Shown piece after piece: positions 1-10,400 of a stretch of DNA of 64,000 nt. Positions within the stretch are counted from its first letter, which is position 1, and each line of letters starts with the position of its first letter. Both the position numbers and the translations under genes were made by a program. Origin of the DNA: Paragonimus westermani. Its lineage: Eukaryota; Platyhelminthes; Trematoda; Plagiorchiida; Troglotrematidae. The stretch lies in the NCBI GenBank assembly GCA_008508345.1, contig QNGE01002353.1, forward strand, positions 1 through 64,000, read 5' to 3'. A model generated the notes under the pieces. That model made no database searches. It saw nothing but the letters and a program-made list of their open reading frames with translations, and was not told the origin of the DNA.

Positions 1-114
1 GATGGCTTACCCGAAGCCACCAACCGATAATGCAAAAAGTGTGATTACCTTGAACTCGCTCAGTCGTTCGAAGTGCAGCAAGGCAGCATGCCTATTGAGG
101 TGTATCAAAGCCAG

Positions 115-453
115 TTAACCACGGAACGTTGTTAGCCGAGAAAGTACGTTCTCTACATACACATCGACGCTAACCACTACTCGGCAGCCACAGTCGTAGG
201 CGCACTTCATCACAAACTGTGAGACCAAATCTTGCTGACGGCCGTGGCCAAATGATCTCTTGAGTGAGTGCGCTTCTTCAGTCACGCATCCATATTCTCC
301 AGACGCTATTGGTTTCTTTTTCAAGGTAGAGAACATTTGACTGTCAGGACGGACCACTAAGGCTTTATATAATGCCAATTGCACATAAGGTAGTTCATGA
401 AGCCCGGGTCTGCTCGTCGAAATATTGCAACATCTCGGTTGAACCATGACCAT
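115..453 (-). pseudogene. Possible distal part of the MULE-like transposase relic
   Basis: This 112-codon open frame lies downstream, on the same strand, of a clear MULE transposase relic (605-1459). I see no SWIM zinc-binding motif and cannot align it to a named domain. Its position, roughly where the C-terminal half of such a transposase would fall, is the only argument for linking the two. It could equally be a chance open frame. Sequence between 454 and 604 shows no motif. Confidence 0.2.
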
Positions 454-604
454 GATTAAGCAAAAGAGTTTACACTCTCTTCTGAGTTATCGCAAGTAGT
501 CATGCAATGGAACAAATGTCAACTTCTAAGTGAATTCGTCTGAATTATGATTATAAGGTTAATTACGCCAACTTACAGTATAGCATGTCAACATTGAAGT
601 AACA

Positions 605-1459
605 TTACATTATGTCAAACCTGAAGACCACTCGTGATGGTCTCATTTGGGATGCCATCTTATCCATCGCCAACTTTCTGGCACTTATGTGGTCCCCCAT
701 CACCTCGCGGAATATTTATAGCAAATGACGCAAGAAGGCGTATTTCTCACTCCGACCATAGGTACACATATCAGGTTGTCCATGACCCGTCCCATCTGTA
801 ACCAGAAACTGGTATAGCTCCAGGCTAAAGCAGCAAAAGTGAACTGATAGAAGACCTACTTGTGGCGGTTGGTTCCATGCGTGGCATCGACGTTTGGTTA
901 ATCAGGAAAGCGTCTGAACAACCGCACTTGCTGCCTCCAGGCGAAACATATGAGCGTGTATCTATTAGTGTCGTCTGTGGTGACACATGGTCCGCCATTT
1001 TTCTCTAAATGATTCAGAATTTGTGGCAGATTCTCTGCAAAATTAATGCACACAAGCCCATTCACTTGATGCCGGAGGTTTCAACTGATAACGGATGTTG
1101 CAAATATCCATGGTCGTTATATACTTACCACAAACCTCCGCAGCATATTGCTTCAACTCAGCAGTTGGTGTGCTGTACTCGAAAAGGTGCCTCGAGTCGT
1201 TCACTTCAATTTCAGTGAGCCGACGATTTGTTGGATGCGCATCGTACGGGAAGGCAGTTATGTCGTGGTTGTGCTGCAATGTAAAAGAGCTAACAACTAA
1301 CCTGGTTTTTCTCTTAACGACGTTGAGGCGTGATTGGCAGCATGTATCACAGGAACTGTTTAGTGGAAAGTATGTGAAACACCTCACAGAACAAGTCGTA
1401 ATCCACAGCTTCCGCCAATACACCGCTAGAGTTTTACACACCAGTAGGTAATTTATCAC
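605..1459 (-). pseudogene. Decayed MULE-like (ZSWIM3-type) transposase
   Basis: Read on the minus strand, the first 138 codons (1459 to 1043) end in an FAR1/FLYWCH-like zinc-finger pattern: CDTCC, then SFTLQHNHD, where the HNH supplies the zinc-binding histidines. After a short gap a second frame gives ILNHLEKNGG, FAWRQQVRLFRRFPD and, after a stop, NVDATHGTNRHK (about 877-888 for DATH). This is the catalytic-domain start of MULE transposases, whose usual form is a DATHxTN core. A third frame gives VTDGTGHGQ and YGRSEKYAFLRHLL before another stop. Motif order and spacing fit the family. At least two stops and one or more frameshifts make it a pseudogene. Terminal inverted repeats were not found by eye. 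A domesticated ZSWIM3-like host gene is the alternative, but the breaks argue against it. Confidence 0.75.
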
Positions 1460-1798
1460 GCGAACTCAGCAGCAATCACACACACACATAATACTTCAGG
1501 CGTCCACGGTTTAATTTTTGCTTGAACCTAGCAAGTACAAAATATTTCAATTCTTCATGTATGTCCCTAAACAACCCCTAAACTTGCCGAAGCTCAAAAA
1601 TTCCCAATTTTCTAAAACGTCTTTAAGCCTTTTGAATAAAACATAAGATAGAATGGAGTGTAGGGTGGATCGAAGGAGCAAGGGTCCAGAAGAGCAAACC
1701 CTAAAAGTGTTAGGCACCATCACTCTTCTAGACCCCCAATCATCTCACCCCAGAAAACTTCCGTTGGAACATATTTCATCCGTTAGCTTTATAGTCCA
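1460..1798. other. No feature recognised
   Basis: AT-rich spacer between the MULE relic and the LINE. No ORF of note, repeat or RNA motif was seen. Confidence 0.5.
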
Positions 1799-2179
1799 GT
1801 GAGTCTACCGGGATCCCCCCATACATCCAATATGGACCAAACTTGTCTCATTCCGGCGGCTCTCTCCTCGGCTGGATCGGGGTCACTTCGTCTTATATTC
1901 TCTTATCATCCACAACCCCGTCCAAATTTTTGGGAGTGCAAAACTGCAAATCACCCTCCAGAAGCTCCGAAAGTAAGAGCGGTCCGAAGGTCATTGATCT
2001 TGGGCCAACAGAGGCAAACGAAGCGTCCCACAGGGACGCTAACATATACCCAGGCTGTGATAAAACGGCCACCACCCCCCGAAAGGGCTCGCGAAACTAT
2101 GCCGCCAGTTACGCACTCCCACTCAATACTGAGGCTACTTTCCCAAGCTCTCCCTCGTGCACTTCTGCCTCTTTTTGCA

Positions 2180-2990
2180 CCCAGTCAAACGAGGAAGTAG
2201 CCCCAAAGTGTGTGTACACCAACTGTCTGAGCCTTCTGCACAAACTACCAGAAATCAGACAGCTTGTTCACGACACTAGCCCTCACATTCTTGCTTTAGC
2301 ATAGACCTGGCCTTTCGCGAATATCAGTTATAATGAACTGCATGTCCCTGGTTACTCTTTGTACCGAACGGACTCCTCCCGTGGACGCATGGGAGGCTGC
2401 GCCGTTTTCCTGAGCGGGACGTTCTCGGTGTCAGCTGTCGTAGGGGAATTTATCTTTCCAGAGAAATGCGACAAGCTCTGGATCAAACTCCAACTTCGTA
2501 GCCGTGGCACGCTTCTTGCAGGTGTTATGTACCTTTCGCCGTCATGTAGTGCATCTGACGAAGAGGCCATTCTTGCCACCCTGGACAGACTCACGTCCAC
2601 CCAGCTTCCATCTCATCTTCTTATTATGGGTGACTTCAACGCAGCCAAACTCAACTCCATTACGACTTCTCACGAGGACTGTGACTGAGGATTCTCGAAA
2701 CACTTGGCGATGTTGATCCATGAGAAAGCCTGGACACAGCATGTCGACCTACCTACACGGCACCGTCCAGGACAGACACCCACCTTGCTCGATCTGGTCA
2801 TTACGAGCGAGACTCATCTAGTAGTTAGGGTGGTCATCAAACTACCGCTAGGGTATAGTGACCACATGCTACTAACCCTCAATTTTATCTGTTACTGGCT
2901 CCAAAATGCTGCAACAGAAACCCCATTCCAAAACATCCAGAAAGCTGGCTTTAACGCACTTAGGAAGTTCTTAAGCACACTCAGTCTTAC
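2180..2990 (+). pseudogene. LINE endonuclease (EEP family) remnant
   Basis: Exonuclease-endonuclease-phosphatase fold that would nick target DNA for target-primed reverse transcription. Visible motifs in order: TNCLSLLHKLPEI (the NxRSL motif, with R replaced by L), then HILALA followed by a stop where the catalytic TE is expected, GGCAVFLSG, LIMGDFNAAK (the GDFN motif, about 2626-2655), RPGQTPTLLDLVIT, and YSDHMLL (the SDH catalytic histidine, about 2858-2878). The conserved Glu has become a stop, so this copy cannot encode an active endonuclease. Confidence 0.85.
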
Positions 2991-3374
2991 AACCGATTGA
3001 GTGAAATTCAACTACATTTCTTTGAAAACTGCCATTTACGCAGCTCATGAGGCATTTGTTCCTCGAAAACTATGGAAGTTCCCCCTTCGTGCACCGCTTC
3101 CGCGGAACATACGCCGCCTTCTTGAAGCACCTTCTCGTCTATTCTCTAAGCAGAAGCTAACGGGAAGATCAGAGGATCTAGAGGCCTTCCGCTCTGTAGG
3201 AAACTGGTGCAAGTGGGAAATCCGTCAACACACTCAACAGGCACAGTCAAAAACCCCACAGGTAGCTCACGAGAATAAGAAAATCCTTTCAAGTATATAC
3301 GTCACCGGAGAAAAACCAAACTTTCAGCGCTTTCTCTGCGGCTTTCAGACGGGAAAACCTCCTCTAACCCCCGA

Positions 3375-4335
3375 GTGGTTGCCGTGGTGTTCAGAGAATA
3401 CTACTCAGCATTCTACAATGTGGATCCGCCGAACTGGCATCCAATTCTTCCGCAGAGACACTTCAACTACCCCCTCCTGGCAGTTCACTTCTCTGGGTCA
3501 GACGTTGAGGACCTCTCATTTAAGGTCAATCCTTTTAGTGCCATGGGGCCAGACGCGATCCATCCCCGGATCGCGGTGCCTCTCTTTAATCTGTTTAAAC
3601 AGACACCTCGGACAGGCACTCTTCCAGAGGCATGTAAAGAGGCCACTGTCACACCTACGTTTAAGGTAGACGATCGTCACTCCCCTGCGAGTTACCGGCC
3701 GATTAGCCCTACCAGCATCCGATGCAAGATAAATGAACGACTGTTAAAACGCACCATCTTTAAGCATATCTTTTCAAATAACACGTTCTCTTCCACTCAG
3801 CGTGCCTTTCTTCCAGATCGGTTGTGCATAACCAACACGTTAGTCTTCATGAATAGCCTGACAGAGGCCAATGGCAATCGTCATATCTGGAATGCTATGT
3901 TCTTTCGACCGTGTCCCACACAGTCCTCAGGTACATAAACTAGACGCTTATGGGATCTAAGGAGAGGTTCTGCGCTTGAATACTTCCTTTCTTGGTAACA
4001 GGACTTTCAGAGTAAAAGCTGGTTCGGGCTTCTCGTCTCCTCCGCCAGTCTCTGTGGGAGTCCCTCAAGGATCGGTACTTGGTCCAGTGTTGTTTCTGAT
4101 GTACATCAATGATCTCCCCGAGTTGATCTCAAGCAACGCCCTCCTCTATACCGACGATTAAAAAATCTGGAATGCGTGTGACACCAATGCATTGCGGATT
4201 GGCCTCGACCGCATTAAGTGCTGGTTAGATGAATTGAGTCACCCCTTGTGCGGTAGCAAGTGTGCGCACATATTATTTGGAGGAGACTCCGGGAACCTAT
4301 TCATGGTACACGGTGCACAAAGTGTAATGGATATT
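3375..4335 (+). pseudogene. LINE reverse transcriptase remnant, CR1/Jockey type
   Basis: The open frame 3375-3938 contains MGPDAIHPRI (usual form GPDGIPxxL), LPEACKEATVTPTFK, SPASYRPISPTSI and STQRAFLPDRLC (RT domains 1-3). After a frameshift and a short stretch reading FFRPCPT/RVPHT, frame 3976-4161 gives [22 protein letters not shown] and the catalytic box YTDD at 4147-4158. YTDD replaces the usual F/YADD and is followed directly by a stop. Beyond it, DRIKCWLDEL and KCAHILFGG match the thumb-proximal region, then similarity fades. The two catalytic aspartates are present, but the ORF is not intact. Confidence 0.85.
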
Positions 4336-4689
4336 GCGAAAGATGATCTCGAATAAAGATTTAGGGATTTAGCTATCATCCGGTTTATTCTTCTCTTACC
4401 GTAACGAGAAGGCGTCCAATAAAGCACGATCTCTATTGTTCAAATCGCCAGTCACATGCAACGCGCGCTCTCTCGTTTGTGAGTCATAATTCCAACCCGC
4501 AGCACCCCCCGGTTTCCGTTCACACGTCGTGTGCACTTCTAACCGGTTTACGTGTGTGACTGGTGCCTTCTCTCGGAGGGTTTTCCGCTTGCCATTTCTC
4601 GTCTGTGTGTCTGATTTTGTTGTGCGATGGCTCGTCCGGCTGCTCGTGCTGTCCGCCATCCACCCAATGTTGGCCTTGACCGTATTCCA

Positions 4690-4930
4690 AAGTCGTGTTG
4701 AGATGTTCCTCTAAATGCTGGAAAAACCACGCCTCCGATCTGGCCGTCTGTCGTATTTCGCCTTCCCTGCCTCGCCCGTTGGTCCGATCCAGTCGAGCGA
4801 TGACTCATCCGGTCGCGCACGTTGTCCTTGATCCGATCGCGACAGGTTTTCAAACGTACCTCCCCCGCGCTGAGGTATTCGGCCGAGCGTGCGAAAAATC
4901 GCACCTCCGACCTGACAATCCACCACATTA
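4690..4930 (-). repeat. Divergent tandem module of about 172 bp, two units
   Basis: Two related stretches start near 4693 and 4868. Each carries a TTGAGATGTTC-like or CTGAGGTATTC-like box and then CTCCGATCTGGCC or CTCCGACCTGACA. On the minus strand both translate to a Gln/Cys-(I/V)-GG-x(2)-F pattern. A third, more diverged copy lies at 28960-29020. The source is unknown; it looks like part of a transposable element, possibly with coding origin. The GC content is clearly higher than in the flanks. Confidence 0.4.
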
Positions 4931-4940
4931 TCACCACTAG

Positions 4941-6127
4941 TTCGCCGCCGAAAGAGGCCTTATGACTCTTGGGATGAGAAACTTAGCCTTTCACTTTCTA
5001 CGGATAATTTGTATCTATAGTGGCATTTGAAACCATTAAGGTTTGAACTACCCATAGAAAGCTGAAGCTTGATCTAGCACAATCACACGGTAAATCTACA
5101 TAAGTATAGCGCACCCATCTTGGGAAAAGCACGAAGGAAGCGAACTGGTGATTCGTATTTGTGTATTCTACTTTGTCCTAATTTAAAGGCCGAATAATGT
5201 AGTTTTTTCAAACGCAAGGTCGCTCGTTGGTTCCCTTACTTTTGCCGTATGAGGTTTTGGTTGGATTTATAAAGGACGCAACAGCATGTTACAAGATCGA
5301 CCTAATCTTACGCGATCTGCTTCGCCACATCCATCACTGAGTTCATCTGGGTGAGATGTGTTCAAATTTATGGCGCTTCGGACGTGTGTTTGTCTCTGGT
5401 TATGTCAGCTGTTTTTCGTATACCTTCAGAAATTTTTTATGAAGCGAAAGTTTTATTAGCTTTGAGTTAACCAACACAATCAATTGGGGTGTAGAAAGTT
5501 GTTTTCCTAGTGTTTTATATACTTTCTCTCGGTTATTTTCCCTTTTCATTAATCAGGTGTTTGCCGTTCACTTTCGCAACTCTGCCCATTTTATGTAACT
5601 TGGACAGTCTGTGCTGCTGGGTGCTCTGGTACTGGTTACCGTATATTAGTGGTAGCGTATATGTACATATGTTCATGCAGTGCAGTTGTTTGGTTCGATT
5701 GGTGTTCAATGGACCAATGGATTCCGTAGTTGCACGGCCGTTTCTTGAGTGTTCCCTGAGCGTTCCCCGAGTTATCCCTGAGTTTTCTAACTAGACTCTT
5801 TGGGATCACTCAGGGAACGTGGGATAAAAATTCGCACAGCCCCATTATGCGATCTTATCGTATACCGCCCATTATCTGTTTTCCTTCGAAGCTCAGTAGC
5901 GTTAAACGGAAATCTAATTTCGCACAGTAACGACGACGCAATGTTCCAGTTCACGAGAAACGATGCAGAAGGTACGTAAATATTCATACGTTATATTAAG
6001 CGCAATTTTTACAGCAACCTCTGTATAACTTTAACGTGTGCGTTATTAGAATCACAATGCAAAAATGTCGGTAAGGAGATCGTCAGCTCCTCTCGTTGCC
6101 CCCAATCTGGCCTTCTGAATCCACCTT
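4941..6127. other. Non-coding stretch with a small tandem/hairpin at 5748-5820
   Basis: No gene recognised. At 5750-5784 an 11-bp motif (TCCCTGAGCGT and variants) is repeated about three times. A 10-bp inverted match, GTTCCCTGAG at 5751-5760 and CTCAGGGAAC at 5809-5818, could form a hairpin. The remainder shows nothing. Confidence 0.4.
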
Positions 6128-6637
6128 TTAGTGGTTCCGTTGACGTCGGCGTGCGAAACGCCATGTTAAGCCTTCTTCATGATGGATTCTACATTTAACA
6201 AGTGATGATTGTTGGTGATCGAACATACCAGCGATGGCTGCGGCCAACGGTGAGGAGGCAATGGAGACGCGATTGTTCACTCCTCTCCAGTTTATGGTTT
6301 TCGCCACTTCATTCGTGAATAATGTTCTCATAACATTACGAGTGCATCCACCTATGGATGTGCCGCCGACACTGCTGAGAAAGGTCATCTGCTTACTGTG
6401 AATCGGAAAAGTCAAACATACCAGCTGGGTATATACTTCTGCATCTCCCAGCTTCATATTCAGCAGCTGCATGTCCCCTATGGGCTGCCTGGGGAGTCGC
6501 ACGGGGAAGTGTGCAGTGGATGACGTACCGCAGATGTAGAAAACAGGGCTCTTGATGATTCCGTATCTCTGGACGTAAAATTGCAAAGCGGTATTAGTAC
6601 CCAAAACAGAAAAAGTAGGTGCAGTACCTGAACTCAT
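6128..6637 (-). CDS. DUF4806-like protein or relic
   Basis: A 169-codon open frame starting at an ATG. The C-terminal half resembles the DUF4806 domain: LGDAEVYTQLV, then after an insertion FLSSVGGTSIGG, TRNVMRTLFTNEVAKTINWRG and further residues. The family pattern is lV..L..iGG....tr.il..lft.elA...nW.G. DUF4806 has no defined biochemical activity. It occurs in metazoan proteins, often in multi-copy or transposon-linked families. A roughly 15-residue insertion before FLSSVGG and the isolated context suggest a relic or a single exon. Just upstream on the same strand lies a LINE RT tail, so it could be carried by that element, although I know of no such association. Confidence 0.45.
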   Translation of the reverse strand: MSSGTAPTFSVLGTNTALQFYVQRYGIIKSPVFYICGTSSTAHFPVRLPRQPIGDMQLLNMKLGDAEVYTQLVCLTFPIHSKQMTFLSSVGGTSIGGCTRNVMRTLFTNEVAKTINWRGVNNRVSIASSPLAAAIAGMFDHQQSSLVKCRIHHEEGLTWRFARRRQRNH

Positions 6638-6784
6638 GTGACTACCAAGGCGAGCATGGAAGGGAACCGGCGAAAATCAAATAATCATGGAAGGTACTTT
6701 ACAACTTACAAACTCGTATTGAGAAGAGGCTATGTTGACAATCTAACCGGCCACGTTGGACCTCAACTTTGAGGGAATGATCCC

Positions 6785-7310
6785 TCAGCGAACTGTTACA
6801 AGCCATTCTGAACATGGAACTCTGTGAATGGCTCTCAGATGTGTGGATTGGAAATTCCGGTATAAGGTCACCCTTAGGCCGGTAGAACTTTCGAAAGTAT
6901 AGATTTCAGCTTGGTAGCCCATGTCCATAGTTTTATTCTGAGGCCCCGAACAACCTTGGTGGCATTTCGCCACAATCCTTCAAGAAGCACTCTGTCGTCT
7001 TTAAAGAAGGTGGTGAAATCACAGCTCCATTCTCCAAGTACGGACGGACGATCCTGTTGTGTAGTAATTTACAGCAGTGAAGATCAAACTGACCTCTTGA
7101 GTAATTTTGAAGCACTGTTGGTTTTTTTACGCTCGGTATGAGGTTGAGAAAGCTCAAGATGATGTGAGACCAACGCCCCGATACGCTTCTCAGCCATGAC
7201 CACTTGAAGAAGTTTGTCATCGAAATAGTAGACAGTATTTGTCGAGCGACGGATGTGCATAACGTCGCACCTTCCAGCATTGAATGCAAACTTATTTAAA
7301 TGAGATCTAT
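6785..7310 (-). pseudogene. C-terminal part of a CR1/Jockey-like LINE reverse transcriptase
   Basis: Read from 7310 downward on the minus strand: NKFAFNAGRCDVMHIRR, then YYFDDKLLQVV, AEKRIGALVSHHLELS and ASKLLKRS. After a frameshift come NRIVRPYLENGAVI and AKCHQGCSG. This is the typical thumb/connection pattern after the YADD box (FNxxKCxVMHIG, LGVLI, VRPHLEYxxxxW, QRRATK). The catalytic domain itself is absent, so this is a truncated fragment. It is unrelated in position and strand to the LINE at 1.8-4.3 kb but could be from the same broad clade. Confidence 0.7.
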
Positions 7311-7374
7311 CATGCAGTCCATTGAATTCATTCTGAGGTTGAGGTTATTGAGGTCATCTCCGAGCTCCTGATGT

Positions 7375-7454
7375 GGCTTCGTAGCTCAGCTGGTGGAGCG
7401 TTTGCCACGTTGAAACATGCTGTGTCTGTCGCTGGTTCGAATCCAACCGGAGCC
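7375..7454 (+). tRNA. tRNA-like sequence, probably a pseudogene or SINE head
   Basis: The acceptor strands GGCTTCG (7375-7381) and CGGAGCC (7448-7454) pair over 7 bp with one G-U. The D stem is GCTC/GAGC (7384-7387/7396-7399). The T arm is GCTGG/CCAAC with loop TTCGAAT (7431-7447), one mismatch. Internal promoter boxes match: box A TAGCTCAGCTGG and box B GGTTCGAATCC. The anticodon arm is not normal. Only GTTT/AAAC (7400-7403/7413-7416) pairs, with a 9-nt loop and a 14-nt remainder, so no anticodon can be assigned. It is either a decayed tRNA gene or the head of a tRNA-derived SINE. Confidence 0.55.
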
Positions 7455-10400
7455 CTGACTTTTCACAGTTGGGTCTCATCTAAAGTTATATCTACCGCAT
7501 TGCTTGTGAGGTCATTCTGTTGGATGGCTGAATCGTCAAGAGTGCCAGACCATGACATCTTCGGCGAAACTCATTAAGGGAGAAGAGATCGAAATAGAGA
7601 GATAGATTATAAAGATTAAGAATAAAACCGGAACAAGAATGGAAACTTGGGGAGCACCGATGTTGAAACTAATTGTGAACTGATACGATCGCATATACAC
7701 TAGTCAGCTAAGCTCAGGTTGTTGCGGTGTAGCTCTATACTTGACAGTGTCAAAACTAAGTTGCGCAGCGGTCAACATACTCATGCAAACATCTGGTAGT
7801 GATTTACTTCACTTGGTTAGTTGTGCTACCGCAAGTTAGACGTAGAGTTAGACGAATGTGTTGCGTGATGTTCGAGCTGAAGTTGCACGGGACGAAAGAG
7901 GCTGTCGTCTGTCGGACTTCCGGAATGTTTGTATCGGAATAGGAGAGAAAGGCACCCAGAGCTGTAACCACCCCCCTAACACCAGCCTTTGATGTTTGTC
8001 TGATTAAAAGGCATTCAGTGTACACCTTCAGACCACCAATTGAAGGGATTACAGCCGAAACATACCGGACAGACAGGTATTCAGCGCACTTGGGGGGGGG
8101 GGTATCAATCTCACCTTCATCCTTCTGGAAAGCAGTACATACGTGTTTATAGCGATAAGAAAAACCAAGATGGATAAGAGGCCAAGCCATTAGACCTGTC
8201 ATACGGGTGACTCTCAAGCAGTTTATAGAAATAAGAATTTACGTCATCGCATTTATTCCCTTTTTTCAACACGTGCGTTTAAGCACTTTCATATTGTCAG
8301 ACAACGCCTTATAAGTGCCCCAGTACCCGGAAGTAGCCAGAGATCTACTCCACTGACAAACTAAACCCCTACCCTTATATCACCAAAACAACACATTTCT
8401 ATAGGTATGCAACCACAGATGTACCTGATCGGCATCATCACGTATCGGCAAAGGACACATCTTGTCAACTCTAGGGAGACTTCCCTAAGCAACAATTGCT
8501 TCTCTGATTACTTGTTACCTAGAAAAAAGTGTGGAAAAAGAGTGCGTAACAAGTGACTCACACCGGTACAAAAGAACCTTCATGGTTCTCTAGAGGTTAT
8601 GATGCCCTTTTGTTCGAAACAGTGCCGGTGCTTCCATCGATACAGTCAACACACCAAAAAGCGAACAGTTATTTGTCTTACACATTGACTGAGGACTAGG
8701 TACGGTCGAGCCGACAGAATATCATACCGCCTGCCGAGGAAGTAAGCGGTCGGAAATTTGAATGCCCTTAGTCGGCTGAACAGACGTTAGCCGGTATCTA
8801 AACAGGGTTAGTGCCGTAACTCATCAAAAGTCAGCAGACTTTGGAAATGCGACAAATCAGCAATACCTACGTGTTCATCTGTAATCTCTTTAGTACCTGA
8901 GATTGGAAAACCTGTTTTGTAACAAAGAACATAAGAGACAGCTGATGACTGAAAAAAGATAAAGGACAAAATGTTGTCAAGGAATTGGACAGGATTACAC
9001 AATGCAGCTGTCAAGTGTACTGCTAGGTGTTAAAAATAGAATTAAGGATAGTACAGTCAGAGTCCTGACAAGAGGAGGTCGACGTTGACCGTCTTGGAAT
9101 AGGTCATTTGTTTACTTTTTCTCTAGAGGAATCTAGTGTCGGGCTTCCGTCACGTGCGTATGCAGTTTGCTCTCTGCAGACTAATTATTTGTGCTGTATG
9201 TTCAATTTGGCTTTAAGGCCGTTCAGCTTGGCCTTATCAGCCTGTTGGAGTGATCTGCTGTTTGAATAACTGTGGGGCACTGTGGATCGTTCATCAATGA
9301 ACACTGATCAAAGGCCCTTATTTTCGTGCTCTCACATGCATCCCACTCTGGCTCTCTGTGAAACCTCCTTCAGGATTGTGGCATCCTTGTTGACTTGCTT
9401 AACATAGGCTTGAATATTGATCAGATGAGTGAGCTGTAAACCTGGGAGATCCACTCCATCAGAAACAGTCGTCACAGTCGGACGAACATGGATAATCCAC
9501 CATTAGTTTTCTTCGCGTGTGCTGGAAATTTTGGGCTAAAGGTTAGGTAAGGTGTCAAAATGACCCTGGGGAATCAGTAGCGCGATGTTTTTTCTTAGGT
9601 GGGGTGCCAAGTATGTATTATTTCAAATGTATGAGCGTTGAAAGAAAATCGGTTTTTGTTCCACTCCAGTAAGCAAAGTGATTCTTGTTGAGTTAAACGC
9701 ATTTATCGCAACCTAGCTTATGCTCTATAGCTCTAACCCAACACTCCGAAGTGGTTTACGCTGTTTTATGCTGCTGATAATTCTAATACAGCGATTTAAG
9801 TTAGTTGTACGTAGGTTCAAAACCAGAGGCTAAATCGCCCGAATTCACTTAACTCTTGATGTTCGTTGTACGGCTGGTGTGTGTCCATCCTCTTGGAAGC
9901 AATTGAAAACAAGACCTTGCATTACTATTGGAGAGTATAGTAGACAGCATGTTCAAAAAACAACGATTCCTATCACTTTCTACTTAAGGCGATTACTTAA
10001 CTGGCAATTTAACAAGAGGAAATTTTGGCCAAATAAATATGTACTGTTGGTGTTTGTTTAGTTTTCTGTTGTGACCTCGCACTTATGATTTAAGAAATGT
10101 GTTACAAGTAAAGGAAAGAGTACATGGGAATTAAGTCGTCGAGTAGATAGCTATCGATCCTCATATGAAGCATATCGTAGGTCACTGACGAATTCCGTAA
10201 CCGATCGCTGAGTGCACTTAAAATTCTAGTATACGCGACCTAATTGGCGTACGCTAGCAGCGATCTTTTGCAGACTTGATGTATGAAGCGCCTCTCTGTT
10301 TACTTACAGAAACCCGTTTTATCACTCCAAGCATTACAAACCAATTTTGTAACCTTTTTTTGATGCCCAGCAGAAAACAAGTTAGACGATGTTCATACAA

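Larger units (their letters stand above)
1843..4335 (+). mobile_element. Degenerate CR1/Jockey-type LINE (EN + RT)
   Basis: An apurinic-type endonuclease is followed by a reverse transcriptase on the same strand in shifting frames. This is the ORF2 order of CR1/Jockey-group non-LTR retrotransposons. The 5' part (1843-2170) is Ser/Pro-rich, without a recognisable gag or zinc knuckle. The RT ends shortly after the catalytic box and thumb start, near 4335, so the 3' end is truncated or eroded. Stops interrupt the frame at about 2302, 2686, 2998 and 4159, and at least two frameshifts are needed. RPISPTS and [12 protein letters not shown] favour CR1/Jockey over RTE. I could not see a TSD or 3' repeat tail. 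Confidence 0.85.
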
